Shown piece by piece: positions 50,326-61,092 of a stretch of DNA of 64,000 nt. Under the pieces are notes generated by a model that saw only the letters and a program-made list of their open reading frames with translations, was not told the origin of the DNA and ran no database searches. The DNA is from Janthinobacterium sp. CG3. Lineage in GTDB: Bacteria > Pseudomonadota > Gammaproteobacteria > Burkholderiales > Burkholderiaceae_D. The position numbers and the translations under genes are program-made. Every line of letters begins with the position of its first letter. Position 1 is the first letter of the stretch. The DNA is taken from positions 2,295,447 through 2,359,446 of the forward strand of contig NZ_KB467824.1 of assembly GCF_000344615.1 (NCBI RefSeq), in the 5' to 3' direction.

Positions 50326-50528
50326 GGTCAGCACATTCCTATCAGATGGGGTACATGCCCTGGACGGGCGTCAAACGGGTGGCACTGGCTAGCACTGGGC
50401 GTGCGTCGCGGTCCACTTTCCTTGCTTTCACCTACCTTGACGCGCGAAAACGGAAAACTGGAACCTGCCGATGAAAATATTTTTGGGGGATGGGAGTGAA
50501 GGGAGGGGAATGCTGCTTCGGCGTTGAA

Positions 50529-50737
50529 TGCGTCAAAACCAAGGGCGTAAGCCCGGGGTCGGACGCGAATGCCGCTAAGTTGATATTCCGTAGGTCGGAT
50601 TAGCGACAGCGTAATCCGACGCCGAGCCGCTGCCGACGCCAGTCGGGTTACGCCGTGCCGGCTAACCCGACCTTCGAAATCCTTCACTTAGCGGTATTAG
50701 GGTGTGACCTCGGCTCTTTGCCTTTGCTCTTTTTTGC
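50529..50737. repeat. Family A repeat split by an inserted family B repeat
   Basis: The left arm AAAACCAAGGGCGTAAGCC with GGGGTCGGAC is at about 50525-50556, and the right arm GGTGTGACCTCGGCTC and TTTGCCTTTG is at about 50700-50730. Between them, flanked by ATGCCGCTAAG and its inverse CTTAGCGGTAT, sits a complete family B unit (50589-50675). This nested state shows that family B can insert into family A. It lies between the TonB receptor gene and fecR. Confidence 0.72.
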
Positions 50738-50751
50738 GTCGCCGGCCGGCG

Positions 50752-51744
50752 CTAGTCGACCAGCACCAGATACTTGCTTATGGTGCGCACGCGCAGCGTC
50801 GGGAAACTGTGCAGCAGCAGTTGCAGCGCGCGGTCGGTGTCGTCCAGCGGCAGCACCGCCGTCACCGTCATGCCGGCCAGGCGCTGGCGGTCGTACTGGA
50901 TGCGGCCCGGGCGGTGCCGGGCCAGCTCGTCGAGCACCTGCGTCAGCGGCCGCTCCTGCACCACCAACTGGTGCTGGCGCCACGCCTCGGCGACGCTGCC
51001 GGCGTCGATCCGCGCCAGCGGCCCGACGCCGTCGGCGCTGATGCGCACCGCCTCGCCGGCGCTGACGACGACGCCGTCGCCGGGACGCCGGGCCGCCTGC
51101 ACCGAGGTGCGCGACTCCAGCATCGTCAGCTCGGTGGCGGCGCCGTCGCGCCGCACCACGAAGCGCGTGCCCAGCGCGCGGATGCTGCCGTGCGCCGTCT
51201 CGACGACGAACGGCCGGCCGGCCTCGCGCGCCACCTCGACCAGCACCTCGCCGCGCACCAGTTCGAGCGCGCGGCGGCGCCGGTCGAAGCGCAGGTTGAC
51301 GGCGCTGGCGCTGTTGAGGGTAATGCGGCTGCCGTCGGCCAACTGGTGGCTGCGCCACTCGCCGGTGGCGCTGCGCAGGTCGGCCGCCAGATAGGCCGGC
51401 GGGTAGCTGTGCATGATCAGCCAGGCCGGCCCGGCCAGCAACAGCGCCAGCGCCAGCGCGGCGCCCAGGCGCTTGCCGCGGCCGACGTTGGCGCGCGCGC
51501 CGAACTGCGCGTTCAGCGCGGCGCGCGCCGGCCGGCTGTCGTGACCGGCGCCGCCCGGCCCGCGCATCTGGCCCAGCAACCCCTCCAGGCGTGCGGCCGC
51601 CGTGGCGTGGCGCGCGTCGGCCCGCTTCCACGCGGCGAAGCCGGCGGCGGCGGCGGCGCGCTCGGCCGGGTCGTCAGCCGTTAGCCGCACGATCCACTCG
51701 GCGGCCTGTTCGGCGACGCCGTCGGCCGGCCGGGCGCCGCTCAC
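50752..51744 (-). CDS. FecR-family anti-sigma/sigma regulator
   Basis: Inner-membrane regulator, 330 residues. A cytoplasmic N-terminal DUF4880 part (EQAAEWIVRLTADDPAERAA), one TM segment near residues 95-115 (LGAALALALLLAGPAWLIM) and a periplasmic FecR domain with GSRITLNSASAVNL. It binds FecI and relays the receptor signal. The GTG at 51744 overlaps the fecI stop (GTGA), and GGGGAGG precedes it. About 430 bp including nested repeats separate it from the receptor gene. Confidence 0.9.
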   Translation of the reverse strand: MSGARPADGVAEQAAEWIVRLTADDPAERAAAAAGFAAWKRADARHATAAARLEGLLGQMRGPGGAGHDSRPARAALNAQFGARANVGRGKRLGAALALALLLAGPAWLIMHSYPPAYLAADLRSATGEWRSHQLADGSRITLNSASAVNLRFDRRRRALELVRGEVLVEVAREAGRPFVVETAHGSIRALGTRFVVRRDGAATELTMLESRTSVQAARRPGDGVVVSAGEAVRISADGVGPLARIDAGSVAEAWRQHQLVVQERPLTQVLDELARHRPGRIQYDRQRLAGMTVTAVLPLDDTDRALQLLLHSFPTLRVRTISKYLVLVD

Positions 51745-52274
51745 GCGCCCTCCCCGGCGAGCGCCTGGTGGCAACGCAGCAGCGCCTGCACCAGGTACTT
51801 TTGCACCATCTTGGTCGACACGCCGAGCTGGACGGCGACGGCGGCATGGGTTTGCCCGTCCAGGTAATGCAGCATGAAGGCCTGGCGCGCCTTGGCCGAC
51901 ACGCCCCGCAGCGCCGCGCCGATCTGCTCAAGCGCCTGCAAGGCGATGAGGATCTCCTCGGGCGACGGAAAACCGGCGTTGGCGTCGGCGGTGGCGGCCA
52001 GTTCGGCCAGGTAGGCTTGTTCGATCAACTGGCGCCTGGCGCGGTCGAGCATCAAGCGCTTGGCGGTGGTGGTGAGGAAGGCGCGCGGCGCGCGTACGCC
52101 CAGCAGCGCGTCGCGCGAGGCGACAATGCGCACAAAGGTGTCCTGCGCCAGATCGGCGGCGTGGTGCGGGCAGCCGAGCTTCTTGCGCAGCCAGCCGTAC
52201 AACCAGCCGTGGTGGCTGCTATACAACTGTTGCAGCTCCTGTTGAAGCGCGCACTGCGCGACCGCGATGGACAT
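51741..52274 (-). CDS. FecI-family ECF sigma factor
   Basis: Extracytoplasmic-function sigma factor, 177 residues. Region 2 is seen as HHAADLAQDTFVRIVAS and region 4 as AARQAFMLHYLDGQTHAAVA and GVSTKMVQKYL. It directs RNA polymerase to the receptor operon when FecR is relieved. A Fur box at 52321-52337 lies about 50 bp upstream. The ATG at 52274 is preferred over longer in-frame starts because it places region 2 at the usual distance. Confidence 0.92.
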   Translation of the reverse strand: MSIAVAQCALQQELQQLYSSHHGWLYGWLRKKLGCPHHAADLAQDTFVRIVASRDALLGVRAPRAFLTTTAKRLMLDRARRQLIEQAYLAELAATADANAGFPSPEEILIALQALEQIGAALRGVSAKARQAFMLHYLDGQTHAAVAVQLGVSTKMVQKYLVQALLRCHQALAGEGA

Positions 52275-52320
52275 GACCGTTTTCCCCGCCGGGCGCCGGG
52301 CGCCTGTGAATATGCAAATA

Positions 52321-52337
52321 AGAATGATTCGCATTCT
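52321..52337. promoter_or_regulatory. Fur-type box upstream of fecI
   Basis: Inverted repeat AGAATG-ATTCG-CATTCT within an AT-rich stretch (AAATAAGAATGATTCGCATT), close to half-sites of the Fur consensus. It lies 47 bp before the sigma-factor start and would limit the system to iron starvation. Confidence 0.75.
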
Positions 52338-52408
52338 ACAGCGATGTTGACGCTTACGCAAGAAGCCGGCAATGTTGTCTACGACAATAAACAGCGGACC
52401 CGGAACGA

Positions 52409-53281
52409 TCAGTGCAGCACCACGGTGCGGTTGCCGTTCAGGAAGACGCGCCGCTCGATCTGCAGCTTCAGCGCGCGCGACAGCGCCAGGCATTCCATGT
52501 CGCGCCCGGTCGCCAGCAACTGGTCCGGCTCGCAGCTGTGGTCGACCCGCTCGACCACCTGTTCGATGATCGGGCCTTCGTCCAGGTCGGTCGTCACGTA
52601 GTGGGCGGTCGCGCCGATCAGCTTGACGCCGCGCTCGTAGGCCTGGTGGTAGGGCTTGGCGCCCTTGAAGCCCGGCAGAAAGGAGTGGTGGATGTTGATC
52701 GCCCGTCCGCTCAGGCTGGCGGCCAGTTCGGTCGACAGGATCTGCATGTAGCGCGCCAGCACCACCAGCTCGGCCTCGCTGTGGGCGATGATGTCCAGCA
52801 GGCGCGCCTCCTGCGCCGGCTTGGTTTGCGGCGTCATCGGCAGGTGGTGGAAGGGCAAGCCGTGCGCCGCCGCCAGCGGCGCCAGGTCGGCGTGGTTCGA
52901 GACGATGGCGGCGATGTCCATTTTCAGCTCGCCGATGCGCCAGCGGTAGACCAGGTCGTTGAGGCAGTGGTCCAGGCGCGACACCATGATCAGCACGCGC
53001 GGCTTGGCGGCGGCGTCGCGCATGTCCCAGGCCATGCCGAAGCGCTCGCTGATGGCGCTGAAGTCGCTGCGCATCAGCGCCAGCGGCGGTGTGCTGCCGG
53101 CCGCCGCGTGGAATACGCAGCGGGCGAAAAAGCGCTGGTTCAGTTTGTCGTCGAAGACCGCGATCTCGTCGATGTAGCAGCCGCGCGCCTCAAGGAAGCC
53201 GGCCACCGCCGCCACTTGGCCGGGGGCGCTGGCGCAGGACAGCGTCAGGATGTATTTTGGTGCGGTGAAGATGGCGTCCAT
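52409..53281 (-). CDS. purU: Formyltetrahydrofolate deformylase
   Basis: Hydrolyses 10-formyl-tetrahydrofolate to formate and tetrahydrofolate; 290 residues. An N-terminal ACT regulatory domain (YILTLSCASAPGQVAAVAGF) precedes a formyltransferase-type catalytic domain with INIHHSFLPGFKGAKPY and the Asp of TTDLDEGP. In betaine catabolism it recycles folate loaded with methyl-derived carbon; a purU paralogue lies in the Pseudomonas betaine region. ATG at 53281 with GGAG upstream; terminal gene of the bet group, separated by a family B repeat. Confidence 0.93.
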   Translation of the reverse strand: MDAIFTAPKYILTLSCASAPGQVAAVAGFLEARGCYIDEIAVFDDKLNQRFFARCVFHAAAGSTPPLALMRSDFSAISERFGMAWDMRDAAAKPRVLIMVSRLDHCLNDLVYRWRIGELKMDIAAIVSNHADLAPLAAAHGLPFHHLPMTPQTKPAQEARLLDIIAHSEAELVVLARYMQILSTELAASLSGRAINIHHSFLPGFKGAKPYHQAYERGVKLIGATAHYVTTDLDEGPIIEQVVERVDHSCEPDQLLATGRDMECLALSRALKLQIERRVFLNGNRTVVLH

Positions 53282-53355
53282 CGTGGGTGCTCCTGGTGAA
53301 ATGGTGGGGCTGGGCGATGCCTGCCCTGGGTTTGCATGCACTTGGGTGCCGTCAT

Positions 53356-53405
53356 CGCCAACATTGTCGGCTTACGCGCGCGGTGCGCGCTAAGCCGAGC
53401 TACGA
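53356..53405. repeat. Family B half-element
   Basis: GCCAACATTGTCGGCTTACG with CTAAGCCGAGCTACGAAAT as its partial inverse. It occupies most of the gap between purU and the deacylase gene and is the right half of a family B unit. Confidence 0.6.
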
Positions 53406-53427
53406 AATCGGCCAACTGGGCCTGCGG

Positions 53428-53964
53428 TTAAGGGATGCGCATCACTTGCGCCGTGCGCCCGAGGTGCGCCAGGAAGCCTTCCAGCGCGGCGTGCGACAGC
53501 GATACCGTGGCGGTGTTGCGCAGCGGGTGGGCCTGGATGCGCGCGGCCCGCCAGATGCTGTCGTCGATGATCAGTTGCACCGTCTGGCGCGGGTCGTTGA
53601 CGACGGCGAACACGCTGACCGCGCCCGGCGTGATGCCCAGGTGGCGCAGCAGGCGTTCGGGCGAACCCATGCTCAGTTTCGACACCGACAGCGCCTGCGC
53701 CAGCGCCGCCAGGTCGACGCGGCGCTCGTGCGGCAGCACCAGCAGGAAGTGGCGCAGGCCCTTGCCGTCGCGCAGGAAGACGTTCTTGCTCATCGCGCCG
53801 TCCAGCACCGGCCCCAGCGCGAGCGCCTCGGCGATGGTGTAGACCGGCGCGTGTTCGACCACGTGGTGCTCCAGGCCCAGCCGGTCCAGCAGCGCCAGCA
53901 GCGCCGCCGACGCCACCGCGGCGGCGCTTTCGATCTCGCTATCGTCGATTGCTTCTTGTTGCAT
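53428..53964 (-). CDS. Prolyl-tRNA deacylase-like protein (YbaK/ProX domain)
   Basis: YbaK/aminoacyl-tRNA-editing-domain protein, 178 residues. These free-standing domains hydrolyse mischarged Ala-tRNA(Pro) or related errors. AMSKNVFLRDGKGLRHFLLVL contains the conserved Lys in the substrate pocket, and GAVSVFAVVNDPRQTVQ is also family-typical. It lies between betA and purU on the minus strand. A connection with choline metabolism is not obvious; it may simply be in the transcript. Confidence 0.85.
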   Translation of the reverse strand: MQQEAIDDSEIESAAAVASAALLALLDRLGLEHHVVEHAPVYTIAEALALGPVLDGAMSKNVFLRDGKGLRHFLLVLPHERRVDLAALAQALSVSKLSMGSPERLLRHLGITPGAVSVFAVVNDPRQTVQLIIDDSIWRAARIQAHPLRNTATVSLSHAALEGFLAHLGRTAQVMRIP

Positions 53965-54000
53965 GCTATTCCTCGGTGATGGGTCGGTCGGGCGCGGCGC

Positions 54001-55656
54001 TCAGCGCTGCCGCGCCGGGTAGTCGGGCGCCTCGTAGACCGGCACGCGTGCGCTGGGCAGCGGCGCCCTGCCGCGTATCAAATCGGCGATTTTCTCGGCC
54101 ATCATGATGGTCGGCGCGTTCAGGTTGCCGCTGACGACGTTAGGCATGATCGAGGCGTCGACCACGCGCAGGCCGCGCACGCCGTGGACCAGGCCGGCGC
54201 CGTCCACCACCGCCATCGGGTCGCTGCCCATGCGGCAGCTGCACGACGGGTGCAGCGCGCTTTCGGCGTTGGCGCGGATGAAGGCGTCGATCTCGGCGTC
54301 GCTCTGGGCCGCCACGCCGGGCGCCAGTTCGCCGTTGCGGAACGGTTCGAACGCCGCCTGCGCGAAGATCTCGCGGGTCAGGCGCACGCCGGCGCGCATT
54401 TCCTTGCGGTCCTGCTCGGTCTGCATGTAGTTGAACAGGATGCGCGGCGCCGCCTTCGGGTCGGCCGAGCGCAGCGTGATGGCGCCGCGGCTGGTCGGGC
54501 GCATCGGCCCGACGTGGGCCTGGAAGCCGTGTTCGGAGGCCGGCGAGGCGCCGTCGTAGCTGACCGCCATCGGCAGGAAATGGTATTGCAGGTCGGGGTG
54601 GCGCACCCCGGGCGCGCTGCGGATGAAGCCGCCGGCCTCGAAATGGTTGGTCGCCCCCAGCCCGGTTTGCGTCAGCAGCCACTGCGTGCCGATGCGCAGC
54701 TTGGCCAGCGGGTTTTGCGCGCTGTACAGGGTGATCGGCTGCTTGCTGCGGTACTGGATGTAGGCTTCGATATGGTCTTGCAGGTTCTTGCCGACGCCGG
54801 GCAGGTCGACCCGCGCCGGGATGCCCAGCGCGGCCAGTTCGGCGGCCGGGCCTATTCCGGAGAGCATCAGCACCTGCGGCGAATTGATCGCGCCGCCGGA
54901 CAAGATGACCTCGCGGGCGGCGTGGGCGCGCCGCAAGCGGCCGCCCTGGGTGTACTCGACGCCGATCGCCCGTTCGCCGTCGAACAGCACGCGCGTCACC
55001 AGCGCCCGCGTTTCCACCGCCAGGTTGGCGCGCTTCGCGGCCGGGCGCAGGTAGGCCATCGCCGTACTCCAGCGCCGCCCCTTGTAGACCGTCATGTCCA
55101 TCGGCCCCAGGCCCTCCTGCTGGTAGCCGTTCATGTCGGCGGTGTACGGATAGCCGGCCTGCTGCCCGGCCTCGATGAAGGCGCGGTACAAAGGGTTCTT
55201 GCAGGCGCCGGTCGACACCTTCAGCGGGCCGTCGCCGCCGCGGTAGTCGTCGCCGCCCTTCAGGCGCGTTTCGGCCTTGCGGAAGTACGGCAAGCAGTCG
55301 AAGTAGGACCAGTGCTCCAGCCCCGGCAGCGCGCCCCAGGCGTCGTAGTCGTAGGCGTGGCCGCGGATGTAGACCATGCCGTTGATCGACGAGGAACCGC
55401 CCAGCACGCGCCCGCGCGGGCAGTGCATCTTGCGCCGGTTCATGAAGGGCTCGGCCTCGGTGTCGTAGAACCAGTTGAACTTGTCGTTCGCCAGCGGATA
55501 GGCGAACGCCGACGGCATGTGGATGAAAATGCTGCGGTCGGCCGGCCCAGCCTCCAGCACCAGCACGCGCACGTCGGCGTCCTCGGTGAGGCGGTTGGCC
55601 AGCACGCAGCCGGCCGATCCGGCGCCGACAATGATGTAATCGTATTCTTCGCGCAT
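54001..55656 (-). CDS. betA: Choline dehydrogenase
   Basis: Flavoprotein of the GMC oxidoreductase family, 551 residues. It oxidises choline to betaine aldehyde and feeds the respiratory chain at the inner membrane. FAD motif [13 protein letters not shown] near residues 11-23, the GMC signature around [18 protein letters not shown], and catalytic His 469 (HPSCSCRMG) with Asn 513, matching choline-oxidase positions. Sits 33 bp after betB. Other alcohols are possible substrates for the family, but betB and the rest of the locus fix the call. Confidence 0.93.
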   Translation of the reverse strand: MREEYDYIIVGAGSAGCVLANRLTEDADVRVLVLEAGPADRSIFIHMPSAFAYPLANDKFNWFYDTEAEPFMNRRKMHCPRGRVLGGSSSINGMVYIRGHAYDYDAWGALPGLEHWSYFDCLPYFRKAETRLKGGDDYRGGDGPLKVSTGACKNPLYRAFIEAGQQAGYPYTADMNGYQQEGLGPMDMTVYKGRRWSTAMAYLRPAAKRANLAVETRALVTRVLFDGERAIGVEYTQGGRLRRAHAAREVILSGGAINSPQVLMLSGIGPAAELAALGIPARVDLPGVGKNLQDHIEAYIQYRSKQPITLYSAQNPLAKLRIGTQWLLTQTGLGATNHFEAGGFIRSAPGVRHPDLQYHFLPMAVSYDGASPASEHGFQAHVGPMRPTSRGAITLRSADPKAAPRILFNYMQTEQDRKEMRAGVRLTREIFAQAAFEPFRNGELAPGVAAQSDAEIDAFIRANAESALHPSCSCRMGSDPMAVVDGAGLVHGVRGLRVVDASIMPNVVSGNLNAPTIMMAEKIADLIRGRAPLPSARVPVYEAPDYPARQR

Positions 55657-55689
55657 ACTGTTCTCTTGGCTCGATAGTCTTTGGTTTGA

Positions 55690-57153
<1,464 letters not shown>

Positions 57154-57194
57154 GGGTAGTCCTTTCAACGGGATGGATGCGGCGGCGGCGCCGC

Positions 57195-58022
57195 TTAAAA
57201 CGCCTTGTTCAGCGAGACGACCAGGCTGCCGGCGGCCGGGTTGGAGGTCTCGACCACGCCGGCGGAATTGGCCACACCGGTGCCGAAGGCATCATACACA
57301 TTGGTCGCTCCCTTGGCCTTGGTGTAGAAGACCGCGCCGGTCCAGCCGCCGGCGAAGCTTTTGCTGACGCCGGCCTTGTAATCGCGCCAGTTCCAGATGT
57401 TGTTGCCGGCGCCGGCGACGCGGCCGTCGCCGACGTGCAGGTTCAGCGTGAAGCCGCCGCCCAGGTCGTAGTTGGCGCCGACGTCGAGGTAGCCGGTGCC
57501 GCGCGCGTTGGTGATGCCGAAGAAGTCTTTGGTGTAGGTGTAGTTGTATTTGGCGTACAGGAACTTCCAGGTCAGGCCGAGCGACAGTTCGCCGTAATCG
57601 TACTTGGTGCTGCTGGCCTTGTATTCGGCGCCCGGATACAGGTAGTAGAACACGGTGGCGCTGTAGCCGAGGTCGCCGGCGCTGCCGGCATAGGCGCCGT
57701 ACAGGTCCCATTCGAGCGTGCCGTTTTCGATATAGCGGTTGCTGACGTTGGAGAGCCAGGTGCCGGCCGAGAAGCCGCTGGCGTGGACGTAGTCGAAGCC
57801 GCCCTGCAGCGCCGGTTTGCCCCAGGTCTGGCGGAAGCCGCGCGAGATGTACTGGTTGGCCAGCGTGACGTTGGCGCTGACCGGCCAGGCCGACGACGCC
57901 GGCGGCGGAAAGGCTAAGGCGCCGGCGTCGGGCGCGGCGGCGTCGGCGGAATCGGCCTGCGCGCTCAGCGCGCAGGCGGCCAGGCACAGGGCCGAGGCGA
58001 GTTGGATGGCTGGGTGTTTCAT
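57195..58022 (-). CDS. TorF-family putative porin (TIGR02001-type)
   Basis: Outer-membrane beta-barrel protein, 275 residues. A signal peptide (ALCLAACALSAQA) precedes AWPVSANVTLANQYISRGFRQ and WDLYGAYAG, typical of the TorF group, with a final aromatic SLNKAF. Only 41 bp before betB, so it belongs to the same operon. It may let choline or a related cation through the outer membrane; the family is not functionally assigned. Confidence 0.8.
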   Translation of the reverse strand: MKHPAIQLASALCLAACALSAQADSADAAAPDAGALAFPPPASSAWPVSANVTLANQYISRGFRQTWGKPALQGGFDYVHASGFSAGTWLSNVSNRYIENGTLEWDLYGAYAGSAGDLGYSATVFYYLYPGAEYKASSTKYDYGELSLGLTWKFLYAKYNYTYTKDFFGITNARGTGYLDVGANYDLGGGFTLNLHVGDGRVAGAGNNIWNWRDYKAGVSKSFAGGWTGAVFYTKAKGATNVYDAFGTGVANSAGVVETSNPAAGSLVVSLNKAF

Positions 58023-58083
58023 AGTATTCTGATCCTCTGAGGTGTGGTGGGTTCTCTGTTCGCACGCCGCTACGCAGGGCGGT

Positions 58084-58193
58084 GTCGTAGGTCGGATTAG
58101 CGTAGCGTCATCCGACAATGTTGGCCGAAGCGAGACGCGCCGCTCCTGGCCGACGTTGTCGGGTGACGCCCCTTGGGCTAACCCGACCTGCAA
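58084..58193. repeat. Family B dispersed palindrome
   Basis: Full unit: TCGTAGGTCGGATTAGCG at the left with CGTCATCCGACAATG as hairpin mate, centre GTTGGCCG...CGGCCAAC-like, right arm GGGCTAACCCGACC. It lies between the TorF-like gene and the NTF2-like gene and ends 9 bp before the stop at 58203. Confidence 0.75.
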
Positions 58194-58202
58194 AACCTGT
58201 TC

Positions 58203-58718
58203 TTATCCCGGGAAGCCGAAGAAGCGCGCCATGCGCCAGCTGCCGTCGTCGTGGCGCCGGTAGACTTCGAGCAGGCGCATCTTGACGCTGGTGGCGCGCC
58301 CGCCGGCCGCCGTGCGGGTATAGCTGCGGGTCGAGCGCACCATCGCCATGTCGCCCGAGCCGACCAGTTCCTCGATATCGTTGCTCCAGACGTCGACCGT
58401 GTCGGCCCCGGCGGCGCCGGCAAAGCTCAACTTGACGCTGCGCTCGAAGGCGTCGGCGTCGTAGTCGGCCGGCGCGCCCTGGAACGCGCCCTGCAGGTCG
58501 CTCATCACGTAGCCGCTGATGGCGTTCGGCTGGCGCGCCGACAACGCCGCCATCCACTGGTCAATCGCCGCCCGCAACTGGTAAGTGTCGCTGGTCGACA
58601 GCGGGCTCTCGTTGACGGCCTCGGGCGCCGCCGTCGGCGCGGCGGCGGCGCCGCCGCCGGCCATCAGGCCCGTCAGCAGCAGCGCCGTGCCGAACATGCC
58701 GGCTCTGTTCTTCTTCAT
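58203..58718 (-). CDS. Secreted NTF2-like (SnoaL-type) protein
   Basis: Protein of 171 residues with a signal peptide (hydrophobic 8-20, cleavage near AAAA). The mature part resembles the NTF2/SnoaL cone fold, e.g. RAAIDQWMAALSARQPNAIS and DGSWRMARFFGFPG. Such domains bind small molecules or act as enzymes or scaffolds. It is placed between the bet genes and the divergent cbc uptake system, so may bind or process a choline-related ligand in the periplasm; no function is established. Confidence 0.7.
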   Translation of the reverse strand: MKKNRAGMFGTALLLTGLMAGGGAAAAPTAAPEAVNESPLSTSDTYQLRAAIDQWMAALSARQPNAISGYVMSDLQGAFQGAPADYDADAFERSVKLSFAGAAGADTVDVWSNDIEELVGSGDMAMVRSTRSYTRTAAGGRATSVKMRLLEVYRRHDDGSWRMARFFGFPG

Positions 58719-58865
58719 TGGATATCCTCCTGGGTGGGTGCGGGCGGAAACGGTATTTGTTTACCAGCCACCAATTCTGCGTCCAGCGGCGCGCTTCGCT
58801 GCCGCTCAATTGCGACCGAAAGCGCTCTGCAAACGACATGCGCCGGCGCCGCACACGGGCGGTAG

Positions 58866-58911
58866 ATGTCGCGTTTTGACCACATGTCGCTTTCAGGATG
58901 ATTTATGTCGC
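58866..58911. promoter_or_regulatory. Three ATGTCGC repeats upstream of cbcV
   Basis: TGTCGC occurs at 58867-58872, 58885-58890 and 58906-58911, each preceded by A. The second and third are 21 bp apart, two helical turns, as expected for paired half-sites of an AraC-family activator. They lie about 95-140 bp upstream of cbcV and also upstream of the divergent NTF2-like gene. GbdR, encoded at 61093, is the prime candidate. Confidence 0.5.
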
Positions 58912-59005
58912 CCTTCCATTACGGTTTTGTTACTAAACATTTATATTAGTTAGCTATCGAGAAGCTATTCGCCAAGATATGGATCACCCTGAGGAGGGCA
59001 GCAAT

Positions 59006-60175
59006 ATGCCAAGCGGCAAGGTTGTAATAGAAAACTTGTACAAGATTTTTGATCCCCGTCCGGGCGACGCCCTGGCGCTGCTGAAACAGGGCGTCAAAAA
59101 AGAAACGGTTTTTGCGCAGACCGGCAAGGTGGTCGGCGTCAACGACGTCTCGTTCACGGTCAAGGAGGGCGAAATCTTCGTCCTGATGGGTTTGTCGGGT
59201 TCGGGCAAGTCGACCTTGATCCGCTTGATCAACCGCCTGGTCGACCCGTCCGACGGCAAGATCTTCGTCGACGGCCAGGACGTCGCCAAGCTGACGTCGC
59301 GCCAGTTGCTGCAACTGCGCCGCAGCGACATGAGCATGGTGTTCCAGTCGTTCGCGCTGATGCCCCACCGTAACGTGCTCGACAACACCGCCTTCGGCCT
59401 GGAAATCGCCGGCGTGCGGCGCGCCGAGCGCGAGGCGCGCGCCGGCAAGGTGCTGGAACAGGTGGGACTGGGGCCGTACGCGAAAAAATACCCGCACCAG
59501 TTGTCGGGCGGCATGCAGCAACGCGTCGGGCTGGCGCGGGCGCTGGCGGTGAACCCCTCGCTGATGCTGATGGACGAGGCCTTCTCGGCGCTGGACCCGT
59601 TAAAGCGCAAGGAAATGCAGGGGCTGCTGCTGAACCTGCAAAGCGAACAGCGCCGCACCATCATCTTCGTCTCGCACGACCTGGAGGAGGCGCTGCGCAT
59701 CGGCAACCGCATCGCCATCATGGAGGGCGGCCGCCTGGTGCAGGTCGGCACGCCGCAGGAAATCATCGAAAACCCGGCCGACGACTACGTGCGCGCCTTC
59801 TTCAAGAGCGTCGACACCTCGCGCTACCTGGTGGCGGCCGATTTGATGGACAGCGCCGGCATCCCGGTGCTGACCAAGGGCCAGGCCCGCGGCGGGCAGG
59901 TGGCGTGGCAGCCGTGGCTGGCCTTCGTCAACCAGGACCGCAAATGGATAGGCCTGATCAACGCCGACGTGCTGGCCGCCTGCAACGACCCGCACCAGGC
60001 GGTGCTGCCGGAACACGCGGCCGTCTCGGAAACCACCTGTCTGCGCGACATCCTGCCGCAACTGATGAAGCACCCGGCCCCGCTGGCCGTGCTCGACAGC
60101 GGCGGCGCCTACCTCGGCGTCATCACGGCCGCCAGCGCCCTGCGCAAAATCTCCCTGGGAGCCAACCATGCCTGA
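59006..60175 (+). CDS. cbcV: Choline/betaine/carnitine ABC transporter ATP-binding protein
   Basis: ProV/OpuAA-type ATPase, 389 residues. Walker A GLSGSGKST is at 62-70, signature LSGGMQQRV and Walker B MLMDEAFSALDPL follow, and the C-terminal part is a pair of CBS domains as in quaternary-amine importers, where they sense ionic or nucleotide state. The ATG at 59006 has GAGGAGGG upstream; the in-frame ATG at 58979 precedes that site. The last eight bases overlap cbcW. Confidence 0.92.
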   Translation: MPSGKVVIENLYKIFDPRPGDALALLKQGVKKETVFAQTGKVVGVNDVSFTVKEGEIFVLMGLSGSGKSTLIRLINRLVDPSDGKIFVDGQDVAKLTSRQLLQLRRSDMSMVFQSFALMPHRNVLDNTAFGLEIAGVRRAEREARAGKVLEQVGLGPYAKKYPHQLSGGMQQRVGLARALAVNPSLMLMDEAFSALDPLKRKEMQGLLLNLQSEQRRTIIFVSHDLEEALRIGNRIAIMEGGRLVQVGTPQEIIENPADDYVRAFFKSVDTSRYLVAADLMDSAGIPVLTKGQARGGQVAWQPWLAFVNQDRKWIGLINADVLAACNDPHQAVLPEHAAVSETTCLRDILPQLMKHPAPLAVLDSGGAYLGVITAASALRKISLGANHA

Positions 60176-61040
60176 TTTCCTGCAACGATTCCTCGACCAC
60201 CCGCGCGACTTCCTGCCCATCGGCAAATGGGTCAACCAGTTCATCAACCACCTGCTCGACACCAACAGCAGCGGCTTCGACGCCATCGGCCAGGGCATCA
60301 ACCGCTTCGCCGAGCTGATCGAACAGGGGCTGCAGGCGCTGCCGGCCTGGCTGATGATCGCGCTGTTCGTCGGCGTCGGCATGTGGCGCCTGTCGTGGCG
60401 CTTCGGCGTGTTCGTCGCCGCCTCGCTGCTGCTGATCGTCGGCATCGGCTTCTGGCCGCAAACCGTCGTCACCCTCGGGCTGACCTTGTCGGCCACCGTC
60501 ATCAGCCTGGCGCTGGGGGTGCCGCTGGGCATCTGGAGCGCCAAATCGAACCGCGTCAACGCCCTGACCCGGCCGGTGCTCGACTTCATGCAAACCATGC
60601 CGGCCTTCGTCTACCTGATCCCGGCGGCGATGCTGTTCGGCCTGGGCCGCGTGCCGGGCATCCTGGCCACCGTGATCTTCGCGATGCCGCCGGCGGTGCG
60701 CCTGACCAGCCTGGGCATCCGGCAAGTCAACAAGGAGCAGGTCGAGGCCGGCTGCGCCTTCGGTTCCAACGCCTGGCAACTACTGTTTAAAGTACAATTG
60801 CCCATCGCCCTGCCGGCCATTATGACGGGCGTCAACCAAACCATCATGATGGCGCTGTCGATGGTGATCATCGCCTCGATGGTCGGTGCAGGCGGCCTCG
60901 GCAACGACGTGCTGGCGAGCATCCAGCGCCTCGACGTCGGGCTCGGTTTCGAGAGCGGCCTGAGCGTGGTGCTGCTGGCCATCATTTTGGACCGTATCAC
61001 CGAAAGCTTCGGCGGCGGCAACGCGCCGCAACAAACCTGA
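60168..61040 (+). CDS. cbcW: Choline/betaine/carnitine ABC transporter permease
   Basis: ProW/OpuAB-type permease, 290 residues with a hydrophilic N-terminal region of about 70 residues and six or so spans. The EAA-loop equivalent is VEAGCAFGSNAWQLLFKVQLP. It works with CbcV and with several periplasmic binding proteins (here those at 62340 and 38370). Translation is coupled to cbcV. Confidence 0.92.
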   Translation: MPDFLQRFLDHPRDFLPIGKWVNQFINHLLDTNSSGFDAIGQGINRFAELIEQGLQALPAWLMIALFVGVGMWRLSWRFGVFVAASLLLIVGIGFWPQTVVTLGLTLSATVISLALGVPLGIWSAKSNRVNALTRPVLDFMQTMPAFVYLIPAAMLFGLGRVPGILATVIFAMPPAVRLTSLGIRQVNKEQVEAGCAFGSNAWQLLFKVQLPIALPAIMTGVNQTIMMALSMVIIASMVGAGGLGNDVLASIQRLDVGLGFESGLSVVLLAIILDRITESFGGGNAPQQT

Positions 61041-61092
61041 CCACGCCAGCCCCCCGGGCCGCGCGGGCGGCCCGATCACTACAGGAATTGCC

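Noticed and set aside
61056..61073. Intrinsic terminator between cbcW and gbdR
   Set aside because: The GGGCCG/CGGCCC hairpin has no following T run, so it is only a possible attenuator.
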